Of a stretch of 60,572 nucleotides of DNA, positions 30,549 through 40,575 are shown piece by piece (the stretch's first letter is position 1; every line of letters starts with the position of its first letter). The notes beneath the pieces were generated by a model. It saw only the letters and a list, made by a program, of their open reading frames with translations, ran no database searches and was not told where the DNA came from. The position numbers and the translations under genes are program-made. The stretch lies in NCBI GenBank assembly GCA_000333855.2, contig CM007345.1, forward strand, positions 381,686-442,257, in the 5' to 3' direction. The DNA is from Endotrypanum monterogeii (Eukaryota; Euglenozoa; Kinetoplastea; Trypanosomatida; Trypanosomatidae).

Positions 30549-31952
30549 ATGCCCGCCAAGCAGAAGAAAGGACGCGGAAAGACAGTAAACCTTTTCGAGT
30601 TCAATGAGGACTACATCCCCGAGGAAGCCCTCGACTGGGCGGAAGATGACTGGATGACAGCAGAGCAGGTGGGTCAGGCAAAACTGTCGGAGAAAATTGC
30701 AAAACAGCGGCAAGAGTACAGTCGCGTAGCCAACAACGTACTAGATAAGGAGGAAAGCTTCCGCACGACTGCCGTGTCAGAACAGAAGAGGTCCTACACC
30801 ATTGAGGACCTGCGGCCACCCTATGTGGCACACTTCGGAAACCTGCGCAACGGCACAACCGAGGATGATTTTCTCTCCCTCTTCAATCGTGACGCCATCG
30901 CAGCCCATCGCCTCATCACTCAGGATGGAAAGTCGTTTGCATTTGTGGAGTTTGTTTCTACACAGGCACTGATGGTGGCGCTGTCGCTAGACCAAACCTT
31001 CCAGCGCGGTCGCCGAATGTACGTCGACCTTGCTACACAAAAACAAGTGGAGCGACTACTAAACCGCAACACAAACGAACGCCCGGGCATCTCGCGCGAT
31101 GCGGCTGGCCAGCAGCAGCCCGGTGGCCTCGCCGCCATGGGTCTGTCCCGTGACGTATTCGGTGGCCAACAGCCCGAGGATCAGCCGGGAATGCCGAGAA
31201 TGACCAGCCGTTCTAACTTCGGCTCCCACACGGAGCTGCACAACCTCGGCGACCTGTCGCGCGATATGCTAGGCTCCGCGGTGCAGCAAGCATCTCCAGT
31301 TACGGGCAGTCCAATGGGCAGCGCTGGCTCCCCACTGAACTTTGCCAATTGGCGAAGTGATGCCCCGGAGCAACAGCCCGATTTCTCAATGCTGCGTGAG
31401 AACGGCCGCAGTGAGGAGAGCCTCGACCGTCGCGCTGGCAATCTGCGACACAGCAGCGTCCCGGGTAGCCCAGTCTCCCAGGGGGTTTCACTGGAGGCGA
31501 AGCAGAACCCGTTCAGCGCGGAGGCTGGCAGCTGGCGCGACGCTCCCCGTGTGGAGCCGCCGAAGACAGAGGGAGCACCAGAAGATGCAGTCGAAGACGA
31601 CACGGCGACGAGCGGTCGTAAACCGGTGGAAGCTAACGCGGGCGGCGCAGTCAGTAGTCCGAATAGCAACGGTCGAGGTCGTGGTGCAGTTGGTATCGGC
31701 CGTGGCGCTGGCCGCGGTGGTGCCGGGGTCATTGACAGGAGCTCCTTCGGCGGCGAGCGCAGCGGATTTGGAGGCGAGCGCAGCGGATTTGGAGGCGAGC
31801 GCAGCGGATTCGGAGGCGAGCGCAGCGGATTCGGAGGTGAGCGCAGCGGATTTGGAGGCGAGCGCAGCGGATTCGGGGGGGAAAAGAATATGCCGTCCAA
31901 ACCGTCCGGCCCTGTGAACACAGACAAGTGGTCTGACCTGCGCCGCAGTTGA
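30549..31952 (+). CDS. EIF4B: eIF4B-like translation initiation factor (RRM plus Gly/Arg-rich repeats)
   Basis: 467 residues. The lysine-rich start KQKKGRGKTVNLFEF matches the conserved N-terminus of eukaryotic eIF4B (a KKGKTxxLxxF pattern). One RRM follows at residues ~91-166, with RNP2-like VAHFGN (93-98) and RNP1-like KSFAFVEF (128-135). It closes with ALSLDQTFQRGRRMYVDLA, the same layout as the eIF4B/eIF4H RRM. The middle is Ser/Pro/Gln-rich. The C-terminus has an RG patch (GRGRGAVGIGRGAGRGGAG) and six to seven tandem SGFGGER heptads (about 398-446), and ends WSDLRRS. eIF4B stimulates the eIF4A helicase during ribosome recruitment; repeat-rich tails in eIF4B orthologues bind RNA or self-associate. 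The alternative is a generic RRM/RGG RNA-binding protein, but the N-terminal match argues for eIF4B. Confidence 0.78.
   Translation: MPAKQKKGRGKTVNLFEFNEDYIPEEALDWAEDDWMTAEQVGQAKLSEKIAKQRQEYSRVANNVLDKEESFRTTAVSEQKRSYTIEDLRPPYVAHFGNLRNGTTEDDFLSLFNRDAIAAHRLITQDGKSFAFVEFVSTQALMVALSLDQTFQRGRRMYVDLATQKQVERLLNRNTNERPGISRDAAGQQQPGGLAAMGLSRDVFGGQQPEDQPGMPRMTSRSNFGSHTELHNLGDLSRDMLGSAVQQASPVTGSPMGSAGSPLNFANWRSDAPEQQPDFSMLRENGRSEESLDRRAGNLRHSSVPGSPVSQGVSLEAKQNPFSAEAGSWRDAPRVEPPKTEGAPEDAVEDDTATSGRKPVEANAGGAVSSPNSNGRGRGAVGIGRGAGRGGAGVIDRSSFGGERSGFGGERSGFGGERSGFGGERSGFGGERSGFGGERSGFGGEKNMPSKPSGPVNTDKWSDLRRS
31744..31880 (+). repeat. 21-bp tandem coding repeat (SGFGGER heptads)
   Basis: About six copies of ggcgagcgcagcggatttgg plus one base, differing only at silent third positions (ttt/ttc, gga/ggg, ggc/ggt). 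It keeps frame and is likely to vary in copy number. Confidence 0.9.
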
Positions 31953-32589
31953 GCCACTACAAAACGACGATAGCTTTCGCCTAAGCCATGAGCGTGTGTA
32001 ATTGTCTTCATCTTCTTGACCCCTTACACACCCTCTGCTCCTAATTGATAAACAGTGTGCCGACGCATGGCGGGATGGAAAAAAAGGGGGGAGGGACCAG
32101 GGATCGATGAGATCCTAGTTGAGGTATTCTACCGATTGTGTGTGTGTGTGTGTATTTGTGTGTCTGTGCGGGCCCCTGAGTGTGTGTATTTTTTTGTGTG
32201 TGAAAGGAAGGAGAGGGAGAGAGGGTGGGGTGTACACGAGGTCTCAACTTGTGTAAGTCTGCTTTCCATGATACTCCTTGGTCTGTTTCTCCTCCTCTTC
32301 TTTGTGTATTCTCCTTGCAAGCGTTAAAAGGGAACGTGCGCTGTGCCCGCTGTTGGTCGACCCGTCCCCGTCTCCAGCACATCAAAGCATCCCTCCGTCA
32401 TTTGATCTAGGTTTATATTCTTGTTGTTTTGGTGTTGTGTATTCTCCATCGCGGATGGGCTCCCTATCTTTGTATGTGTGTGTTTTTTTTTTTCGAGTAT
32501 GCGTATGCACGCATCTATACATATATGATGAACGATTAAAAGGGCAAAAAGAAGGGGGAAAGCAACAGCACAACTCCCTCGTCTTCGTC

Positions 32590-32733
32590 TCACTCTCCCC
32601 TCCCTCGTTTTTTCTCTTGGAGAATACAGCTGGAGCGCACACGCACACGACCGTGCTGAACACCATAGTCGCCTCTCACTTCACCATGGCCCTGTCAACC
32701 ACTGTCATCAAAGAAGTGGAAGAGAGCGCGTAG
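32590..32733 (+). other. Possible micro-ORF transcript (15 codons)
   Basis: A strong pyrimidine tract (tctcccctccctcgtttttt) ends in gaatacag, with AG at 32621-32622 and 32628-32629. It is followed by a short leader and caccATGG opening a 15-codon frame (MALSTTVIKEVEESA, stop 32731-32733). The splice signal and start context look genuine, but the frame is too short for a normal protein. It may be a gene remnant or a non-coding spliced transcript. Confidence 0.25.
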
Positions 32734-33881
32734 CAAACGCACGTGTGGAATTAAAAAAAAAAAAACGGGAACGGACTCCGACAAAGGAGGGAGGGGAAGC
32801 TAAGAAGAGTATGTGGACAAAAAAGAAATGAAGGGAAGTTAACACAAAAACACTCGGAATAGAAAACGAACCCCAATTGCTTAGCATGAACGTATATTCA
32901 TACGAGAAACGCGAGTACGTTGGTCGTGTACAAGTAGAAGACGCCTGCCGTTTTTTTTCTTACAGATGTACGCAGTGCGTGCTGTGAAATGCGATATTTA
33001 CAGCAAGAGGGGGAAAGGAAGCTGAAGTCGTCTTTTTTTTTTCGTTTCTCCAGTCTCATTTTATGTTGTTGTTCATGCCGTTGTCTATCTCCTATGATGG
33101 TTGATCCTCAGAAGGTGAAAGGGGAGATCCAGCGTTTGCCAAGCTTGCCGCTATACGATTGCCTCACCCCGTCATCCTGTTTCTCCTCTGCCGTTTCATT
33201 TTTTTTTTCCTGGCCTCTAGGTTTGCTGATTTTGTGGAGGGTTACGCAACAAAAGCGCCCCTCCTCACCCAGCCACCTGCGTCAGTCGTCGTTCGTGTCG
33301 TGTGTGGGAATGCTTTAGTGTGTGTGGAAGGAGAGGAAGGTAGGCAGGGACTGGGGGAGGGGGGGGCTCTCTCTCCCTTTGGTGTTATGTGAGTAGTTAT
33401 CGCGAGTCTCGCGTCGGAATGCTGAGGTGTTTTTGACAAAGGGACCAGAGGGATAGCGTGTCCAGGCCCGCGTTTGTCGCGAGAGATGCTCCGCTGCTTT
33501 GCCCTCAACCCCCTTTTGTGGTGATACACCCCCTCCCCCTCCTTTCCCCGTCGCCCTCGACTCCGTCATCACGTATCTGTGTGTGCGTGTGTTTGTGTAA
33601 CGTCCTTTTAAGATAGTGCGCCTTGGCCTCTCTTTGCATTTTGTATGTTTCACTAACAACATAAGCAAACTACACCACCCCATTCCCAAGGCTTTAAAGA
33701 CAAGAAAGCGAAAAGCCTCTCTGCCCACAGAGGCATCGGGCAAGCAAGCTCACACGTGGACGGCCAGCGAATGGATCATAATGCTCCGCTTTTCGCCGCC
33801 CCGCACCCAATGCCCGCACACCCGCCCAACGCCAAGCGGCGCGCGGGCACCCCCCGCCCCACCGAAACAAAAACCCCAACG

Positions 33882-33906
33882 CCCACCCCCCACCCCCCCA
33901 CCCCCC
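33882..33906 (-). other. G-quadruplex-capable tract
   Basis: The plus strand has C runs of 3, 6, 7 and 6 separated by single A residues, so the minus strand reads G6-T-G7-T-G6-T-G3. Single-base loops make this an unusually favourable quadruplex motif. Confidence 0.8.
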
Positions 33907-33947
33907 ACAGACGCAAGGAAAGCCAACCCCCTCGCCCAAGGACCAAA

Positions 33948-34008
33948 GGCCCACCGCGGTGGGCCGGAATCACCAGCCCCGGTGGCTGGCGGGGGAACGC
34001 ACCCCGCC
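33948..34008. terminator. Cluster of three hairpins in the convergent region
   Basis: ggcccaccgcggtgggcc (33948-33965) is a perfect 18-base palindrome. ccagcc-ccggt-ggctgg (33973-33989) is a 6-bp stem with a 5-base loop. ggcgggg-gaacgca-ccccgcc (33988-34008) is a 7-bp stem with a 7-base loop. All are GC-only or nearly so and lie back to back. A terminator-like or RNA-structure role is inferred from location; no such terminator is established in this group. Confidence 0.4.
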
Positions 34009-34401
34009 ACGGGGTAGGGCGATGAGTCCGTCAAGAGGGGATGTCGCGGAGGGGGGGTAGGGGGGAGAATGAACGACATGGGTGCACATGGCTGCTCCGA
34101 GGCGCCCCCGCTAATACAACGCATTCTTGGGGAGGAGGAGGGGGGGGGCTGCGTTTAGCTAGTCTATTTCTTGTTGCTTGTGTGCTTCGATGCCGGGGTG
34201 GTGAAATGGAAAGGAAACCACGGAGTCCATGACTGCCGTGCGATCTGAAAGAGAGGGTAATATTTCTTTGACAAACATACGTTTAGACATTATCTAAGAG
34301 ACGCTGCTGTGCGCGTGGACGTCAGGGAAGGAGCAGGGGGTTATACTTCCGACCCCAAACGCACTTAAGCACAGCTCTTCACTGCGTGCGCAGCCCCTCG
34401 C

Positions 34402-35640
34402 CTAGCTGTCCGTGGGGACGATGGCCTTGGCGGGGTTGCCGCGGAGCAACTGGCGGATCGTCGGAATGCTGCAGAGGAACACCCACACCAACATCAGACC
34501 GATGATGCCCCCAAACGCTTTCAAGTTGGGATAGTCCTCGGCCTGCCAGGGCACCTGGCAGTTCATTCCGAAAATCGAAGCCAGTAGATTCAGGGGCAGG
34601 CAGATGGTGGCCACCTGGCTGAGGATTTGCATCTTGAAGTCCATGTTCGCCGAGCTCTGTGACATGCGCATCGACACGCCCGTCACAAAGTTCAAGTTGG
34701 CCTGGTTCAAAATATCACGCGCGTCGTCAAGTCGGTCGGACACCTGTGTGTTCTTGACCAATGCCTCTTTGTAAATGGGCATCACCTGCTGCATGTCACC
34801 CGCAACGAAGCTGCCGCGCATCGAGGGTGTCACCAACTCCCGCAGCAACTTCTCTCTGAGGTAAAGCAAGCTGCGGAAGGAGGAAATGCGGCGGCGCAGC
34901 AGGGCGACACGCCGCAGTAGGTCCGGCTGGTCGCGCTGGCCCGGTGCGATGAGGAGCACCATCTCGTCAATGCAGTCCACCTCCCCCAGTAGCGCCGTCG
35001 GATCTGGCAGCATCATCTCGCTGGAATAGGCTACCAGTGTTGCAAGGACAACACTCGGCGTGAGAAGGCCGTACCCAGGGCCAATGGAGTCCGCCACGCC
35101 CAATCGCATCTCAAGGGCCCGCACAACCTCCTCCAGGCCAAGAAAGCGCTTGTCGTGCATCGTCACAATCAGCCTCTCCGTCATAAGCACCGTGCACCAA
35201 ACAACGCCACGAGCATTATCGAAGGCCTCACCGCTGAAGTTTTCCTCGTCAAGCGCAGCGGCCTCGTCAGTGGTAAGGTATGCCGGGTCGATGGCGCAGC
35301 TCAGCACACCGTGAGCATACTGCGCCAAGTTCGGCTGCAGCTCCATCACATCACTCTCTGTCGGCCGAGCAACAGCCTCCAGCACCGCCGACGGAATGTT
35401 CACGTGCCAGGGAAGCTGACTCAATATGTTGCGCCGCACCTCTGGCGTCTCGCCTTCCACGTCCACCCAGATTGTGCTGTCCTGGTTCGCCTCCACGTTC
35501 TTCAGCGCCACATCGGTGCTCACGAGCCAGGAGGAGCCACTGTTACGGTGGAACGTGAGGTAGCGCGGGCGAGAGCCGAGAGGCCACCCCGACTTTGCGG
35601 CGCCCACGCTGGGGCTCATGATGTTGAGTTGGTTGGACAT
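34402..35640 (-). CDS. CorA-type Mg2+ channel/transporter
   Basis: 412 residues, read from an ATG at 35640 on the minus strand; the frame is open further 5' but lacks another ATG. The C-terminus has the CorA hallmark: a first membrane helix (QVATICLPLNLLASIF, about 340-357) ending directly in the Gly-Met-Asn filter motif (GMN, 358-360). A short loop and a second helix (GGIIGLMLVWVFLCSIPTI, about 377-396) follow, then a basic tail. The long N-terminal part fits the cytosolic funnel domain, with a helical stalk around SDRLDDARDILNQANLNFVTGV. The family forms pentameric channels that admit Mg2+ (sometimes Co2+ or Ni2+). No clear mitochondrial presequence is visible, so a plasma-membrane or endomembrane site is as likely as the Mrs2-type mitochondrial site. 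It is the last gene of the minus-strand cluster. Confidence 0.92.
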   Translation of the reverse strand: MSNQLNIMSPSVGAAKSGWPLGSRPRYLTFHRNSGSSWLVSTDVALKNVEANQDSTIWVDVEGETPEVRRNILSQLPWHVNIPSAVLEAVARPTESDVMELQPNLAQYAHGVLSCAIDPAYLTTDEAAALDEENFSGEAFDNARGVVWCTVLMTERLIVTMHDKRFLGLEEVVRALEMRLGVADSIGPGYGLLTPSVVLATLVAYSSEMMLPDPTALLGEVDCIDEMVLLIAPGQRDQPDLLRRVALLRRRISSFRSLLYLREKLLRELVTPSMRGSFVAGDMQQVMPIYKEALVKNTQVSDRLDDARDILNQANLNFVTGVSMRMSQSSANMDFKMQILSQVATICLPLNLLASIFGMNCQVPWQAEDYPNLKAFGGIIGLMLVWVFLCSIPTIRQLLRGNPAKAIVPTDS

Positions 35641-38444
35641 AAGGAAGTTCAAGGGCACTGCGTGCCTGTGCCGGTGTGCGAATGAACGTTTACGTGTGTA
35701 TGGTAGGGGAAGGCGCACAGAATCACGCGCACCTGCTGCAAGACCTTTTCCCTCTTCGCTTGGATTTGGGGAAAAAGAAGGTGTCTACAGCGGTGGGGAG
35801 ACCTCAACGAACCCTGCTTGCGAAGAAAAAAAAAAAGTATTTAGAACAGCAATCGAGAAAGAGAACAACACTTAAAGGCGTGTGTTTGTGGGTTTAGCTC
35901 GGCTGTTTAGAAGATTACGCGGCCCCGGTGCTGCTACGTCCCGGCAGGAAGAAGGGAAAAGGAGAGGGGAAGGAAGGGGAAGACAAAAAAATCTCGCTAT
36001 GCTTTAAGCTAACAGGCACTGTTAGTCACAAGAAGAGGAAAGGATGTATGACCTACAAATCATTCCAGCGCCAAGACACACGACGCAGCGTCTCGAGCTA
36101 CACACACAGAGAGAGACTCAACACGGCGCAGGGAAACACCCTCGTCTTGAGAAACAGCGTAAAAATAGTGATTGGGAAAAAAAAAGCACAAAAAATGTGT
36201 AAAAGGGAAAAGAAAAAGGAATGGAATAGCGCACCGGATGCTTCAAGAACACGCCGATGCAGAGGCGTAAACGGCAGCGGGTGTGCGAGAGATGTACGCT
36301 GCCCTGGAAAGCTCACAGCGCTGGCGAGTATGGTGCAACGAAAAGTACGGCACGCTGATGGTAACGAGAAAAGAAAGAAATCTCGAGGTCGCAGTGCGCT
36401 TACCTGTTAAGGTGAATAGCTTTCCGTATTTTTTTTTTTTTATGGAGCGCGTCAAACGTGACGTGTATCGGTCTCGTGGCGTTGTCAGCAATGAGCACGG
36501 AAGCGAGATGAGCAAGGAGTCGGCTGCACGGCTAGAGAGCGAACCATTCGTCCATGTATGTCCATCTCACGCTAAGATAAAAAAGGTGGCCTATGCAGAC
36601 ACGCTCCTGTACGCGGAGGGAGGGAAGGAGCGGCAATGGAACAAAAACAAGGAAAACAAAGAGGAGTGGGAAAAAATGGGGGGAAGAACCAGAGAAGCAA
36701 AAAAAAAAAAGCACGACAGAAAAGCGCAGAGCAAGTTGTAGTAGTGAGTGGAGAACAAGTGAGCACTTGAATACACAGGCTATGATGAGGATGGGGGGAA
36801 GACTTGCGGAGTGGGACCAGCGAGTGTGGGCACCTCTGGTGGGTGAGGTACCGAGTGAGGAAAGATGTGAGTTGGCGAAGAAAACGAAGGTTGTCATCGT
36901 CAACCAGAACCCCCGCGAATATATTAGTCGCGGGTGTGAGTGATAACGTGAAAACAAGTTATGGACGTAGAAGAAAGAAGGACGGATGAGTGAATAGAGA
37001 AAAACAACGCTGCCAGCTGGCACGTGTGTGTGGTAAGGGGGGGGGGGGGGTAACGAACTAGCGACCACCCAGCCGATGCTGATGTGTTTGAAAACGTGGA
37101 TACGCATGCATTTGTCACTACCCCTCTACCGAGCGAAGCACCTGAAGTCCACTAGCGACTCCGTCTTACCATTGGCTGCCCCCCCCTCTCCACCCCTTGG
37201 CTTGAGTGCCTACCCTCTGTAATGGACATGTACTCGTCTCGCATCGCACCCCCTTTTGAACTAGATAGTTAATCCGGGCTTTACTGCTGCTACTTCCAAA
37301 CTCGAACTGTGTGTGTTGGTGTGTGTACAGGGAAAGGTGCAAGTGGGGAGCAGTCGCCTTGTGATATTCAAATTTTACGCTCCAAACTGGTCACAGCCGA
37401 CGATGCTCCGCTTACGAGTCGATCCTTTTTTCCCGTTTATTCCCCCCTTCTCCCTCCTCCTTGGCGTGGCTGGTATACATAGGTGACTTCGGCATCGAGG
37501 TGTTCGGGTGTAGGGTTGTGAGGGCAAAGGACAGAGGCACGAGGCGCGGCGCATGGAGAAAAAAAGAAAGCAGTTGCCACTGACACTCCCCCCCCCGACG
37601 CAATACTGCTTGGTGCCTGTGAGCAGAGCGAACAGCTCCTCTTACCCAGCACGTGTGCTCGTAGCGCCCCATCCACACACACCCTGACCCTATCCTTGAG
37701 CACACACGCGCGCAGATGTGCAACTACGACCCTCGCAAGAAATACCAGCACCCTTTTAGAGGATTATATATTTTTTTCTCATGGTTGCAAAGCACAAAGC
37801 ATTACAGGCAGCATCTGCTCCGCCGCCTCCTCCAGCACAGCAGAAAAACAAACAAAGGCCGCTATGCATAACACACAAACACAGACACAGACATATGGGA
37901 CGATATGCGAGTCACAAGAACAAAGTACACACTCTATAATAATAATAATAATAAAGGTGGCAAATCAACTAGCACAAACAAAGCCCACAAAAAAAAACAA
38001 GGGGGGAAGCGCCCTGAGCGCGTGATTATGTAGGAAAAAAAACGCGGGGGCGCGTCTTGACACACACCACACGACCATCCATCCCCGAAGAATCGCGACG
38101 ACGATAACGGTGGCGCCCACACACACACCGCGACTTCAGGAATGGGTAAAGAAGCTGAAAGGAGGCAGGTGCCGTGGCGAGGCACTGTTCGGTACACATA
38201 AATCGGGGGCACCACCATCAAAACAGTTTATGTAAATGCAGTCGAGTATTGAAGGAATCCAGAGGAGGACAGTATCGCAGGGCGCCCTGTATGCCGCCGG
38301 ATACGTACACATCTGCACCAACACCTCATACATTCGCAACCCACCTCCACACAAATAACACAAACGCACATCGCCGGCACCCACTCCTTATGCACACACA
38401 CGTACACACACACAGACACAAATAAATAAACGAGCGCAAATAAG
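35641..38444. other. Intergenic region, no gene seen
   Basis: 2.8 kb between CorA and DnaJ. Seen from the minus strand, T/C tracts at about 35825-35838 and 36700-36711 are candidate splice tracts for CorA. It also holds A/G-rich zones, a G run (37038-37049), an ATA run (37937-37952) and CA-rich stretches (38380-38415). Open frames here translate to low-complexity peptides only. Confidence 0.6.
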
Positions 38445-39638
38445 CTAATCAAACTTCTCCTGGAAGACCACACGCTGTTCCTCTGTCAACGCAGTCGGCA
38501 GCACTATGTTGTAGTTGACGTAGAGGTCGCCCCGTTCGGATGGCACGTGATGTCGCGGCATGCCCTCCCCTGCGATACGTACCTTTTGGGCGTACTGTGT
38601 CACACCGTCCCTGGAAAGCATCACCTCGTGTCCATCAAGGTGCTTGAGGGTCTTTTTGAAGCCCAACAACGCCTCCTTCAGGGTGAGGCTGATATTTGTG
38701 TGTAGATCCTCCCCACTGCGACTGAAAACAGGATGCGGTGCACTCACCACTGTCAACAACACGTCACCGGGTACCTGGCCTGGAGTCTGGTGTGCTTCCA
38801 ACTCATACGTCAGCACGTGACCCTCCGGCAGGCCTTCCTCAATGTCCACGCTTAGCACTGCCTCTCCAGAGAGCACCATCTTACCACGGCACATCGGGCA
38901 CACGTGTGCCACGTGCGTACCTTTTCCCTGACAACGTGGGCACACCTGATCAATCTGCTGCACAAAACCAGGAGCAATCTGCACCCGCTGCACATACCGA
39001 CCGCGACCATGGCAGTGCGGGCACTTGACCACATCCTCCTTGCTGCGCGCGCCGGTCCCCTTGCACGCGCGGCAAATCTTGCGTCTAGAAAACCTGGATG
39101 TGTGTCCTGCCCCGCGATACATATCTTCCAGGGACACAACCATCAGCAGTTCCATGTCCTCGCCGCGTTCTGCGTTGCCCATTTGGCCACCACCAAAAAA
39201 TGCAAAAAAGGGGTTTACATGGTGCTGCTGCTGCTGTGGCTGCTCCACCTTCTGAACACCATCTACACCGAGAATGTCGTAAACCTTACGCTTGCGGCGG
39301 TCGCCAAGGACCTCGTACGCGCGCTGCACCCGCTGGTACACAAGGCGGTACGACTCCTGATCGCCAGTGGCCACATCGGGGTGGTATTTTTTTGACAGTC
39401 GCCGAAAGGCATTTTTGATATCGCGCTCGGTAGCATCCTCCCGCGTTTCACCAAGGCCCAGAACAGCATAGAAGTCGTCCTCCGGCAGCCGTAGCAACGC
39501 ATCAACGGCCTTGGCATCATCTTTGCGCGCATCTGCGGCACCGAGAGTGCGCACTGGCAACTCCGCAATAAGCACCGTCACCCACGCCAGTAGAAGCAAC
39601 GAAGCCGCCACCCTCAATACGCGCCGACCCGAGAGCAT
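38445..39638 (-). CDS. ER-type DnaJ co-chaperone (Scj1/ERdj3-like)
   Basis: 397 residues from an ATG at 39638, minus strand. Residues ~6-27 (VLRVAASLLLLAWVTVLIAEL) form a signal peptide or signal anchor. The J domain spans ~54-120 with the HPD triad at 86-88 (KKYHPDV) and a YDILG end. In place of a true Gly/Phe linker there is a short NPFFAFFGGGQMG. A zinc-finger domain has four CxxC pairs (189-192, 206-209, 233-236, 247-250; CxxCxGxG in the first three). The C-terminal substrate-binding domains include PGDVLLTVVSAPHPVFSRSG and LKHLDGHEVMLSRDGVTQ, the latter close to ERdj3. No KDEL-like end is present (it ends QEKFD), so retention would rely on the N-terminal anchor or on BiP binding. Its role is to stimulate ER Hsp70 (BiP) ATPase and deliver unfolded clients. 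Confidence 0.92.
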   Translation of the reverse strand: MLSGRRVLRVAASLLLLAWVTVLIAELPVRTLGAADARKDDAKAVDALLRLPEDDFYAVLGLGETREDATERDIKNAFRRLSKKYHPDVATGDQESYRLVYQRVQRAYEVLGDRRKRKVYDILGVDGVQKVEQPQQQQHHVNPFFAFFGGGQMGNAERGEDMELLMVVSLEDMYRGAGHTSRFSRRKICRACKGTGARSKEDVVKCPHCHGRGRYVQRVQIAPGFVQQIDQVCPRCQGKGTHVAHVCPMCRGKMVLSGEAVLSVDIEEGLPEGHVLTYELEAHQTPGQVPGDVLLTVVSAPHPVFSRSGEDLHTNISLTLKEALLGFKKTLKHLDGHEVMLSRDGVTQYAQKVRIAGEGMPRHHVPSERGDLYVNYNIVLPTALTEEQRVVFQEKFD

Positions 39639-40083
39639 ATGGACGACCCCCCAGATGAAGACACTTGTTAAATACAAATGTAGATGTTTCTGCGTATAGA
39701 TAAAAATTTATGTATAAGTGCAAGGAAGAAGCGAAAAAAAAAAGTCCCACAATCCATCCAAGGGAGAAAAAAAAAAGAGGGGACAGACAGACAGAGGAAA
39801 TGTGGATGCGTAAGCCAAGTCAGCGTGGGAGAAGAAACGAATGAGGGATTTGGGAAGATGCGAGTGCAGTCATTAACAGCAGATCCACCAAGCTACCCAA
39901 GTGATGCTGTGGTCTACTTATTTGTTCGCCGGACACGCAGCACGTTCGATGTGACCAAGTGCGGCCCGCTGTGTGTGTGTGTGTGTGTGTGGAGGGAGGA
40001 AGGGGGGGTTATGATAACGTATTGCTTGATTGAAGGTGGTCTACGCGGACTCTATGGATCCACGACAACCGCTAAGCATGAGT

Positions 40084-40116
<33 letters not shown>

Positions 40117-40575
40117 CGGGTATATGTGTATATCAATGGGTGTGCAGACATACAGTGGAACATAATGTAAGAGAAGGGAGAGCAGCAGATGATCCAAGAC
40201 ACGGAGACAGTGGGTGGTGATGACAAAAGCGGAAAGAAAGGCGTTTTTGTATCCTTTTTTTTTCTCGATACTGCAGTTTTGATTGCGACTTTGTACGTCA
40301 GTATCCATTTATTCTGGGAGGTCCTTCCAAGTGAACCGTATCTGCCTCTGGAAGAGGAGAAGAGAGGAGAGGGGCGGGGTGGGGCGGCTCATCTATTCGG
40401 GTACCCAAGTCCAGGAAGGAACACAACAACACATACATGCACACACACACACACACACACACAATATATAAAAACAGAGCTGCAGGGATACGTAGATCAA
40501 ATGACTTACAGCGAGATCTCAATCGACCGACAAGCTCGGACCGCATCAATGTGGAAGTGAGCCCCCACACACACG
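39639..40575. other. Intergenic region between DnaJ and the giant gene
   Basis: No gene seen. It holds a GT tract (39971-39991), a TA tract (40090-40115) and a CA tract (40438-40464). On the minus strand, a T/C tract complementary to 39733-39749, with an acceptor AG complementary to about 39690-39691, fits the DnaJ mRNA start. Confidence 0.6.
40090..40115. repeat. TA microsatellite
   Basis: About 13 TA units between DnaJ and the giant gene. Confidence 0.95.

Larger units (their letters stand above)
31953..34401. other. Convergent strand-switch region between the two gene clusters
   Basis: Plus-strand genes end at 31952 and minus-strand genes end at 34402, so polymerases from both sides meet here. 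It contains GT/T/A runs, a possible tiny ORF (32686-32733), a C-rich/G-quadruplex tract and a block of hairpins (33882-34008). I looked for tRNA-like box B sequences and saw none. In Leishmania such regions are known transcription termination zones marked by base J; that role is inferred here from position. Confidence 0.8.

Noticed and set aside
33740..34030. SIDER-type degenerate retroposon in the C-rich part of the strand-switch region
   Set aside because: No recognisable signature, target-site duplication or A-rich tail could be seen; a profile search would be needed.
33860..34045. Hammerhead or HDV-like ribozyme suggested by gatgagtccg, an upstream cgaaac and GC-rich stems
   Set aside because: The core pieces are too far apart and the bases flanking them do not pair as stem II requires; no HDV-type nested pairing could be laid out.
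35060..35685. Plus-strand open frames antisense to the CorA gene
   Set aside because: They are shadows of the GC-rich coding strand and have no homology-like features.
39639..39677. Non-ATG N-terminal extension of DnaJ (and similar non-ATG extensions of the oxygenase, pseudokinase, CorA and giant genes)
   Set aside because: Kinetoplastid genes start at ATG; the first ATG in each case gives a family-like N-terminus.
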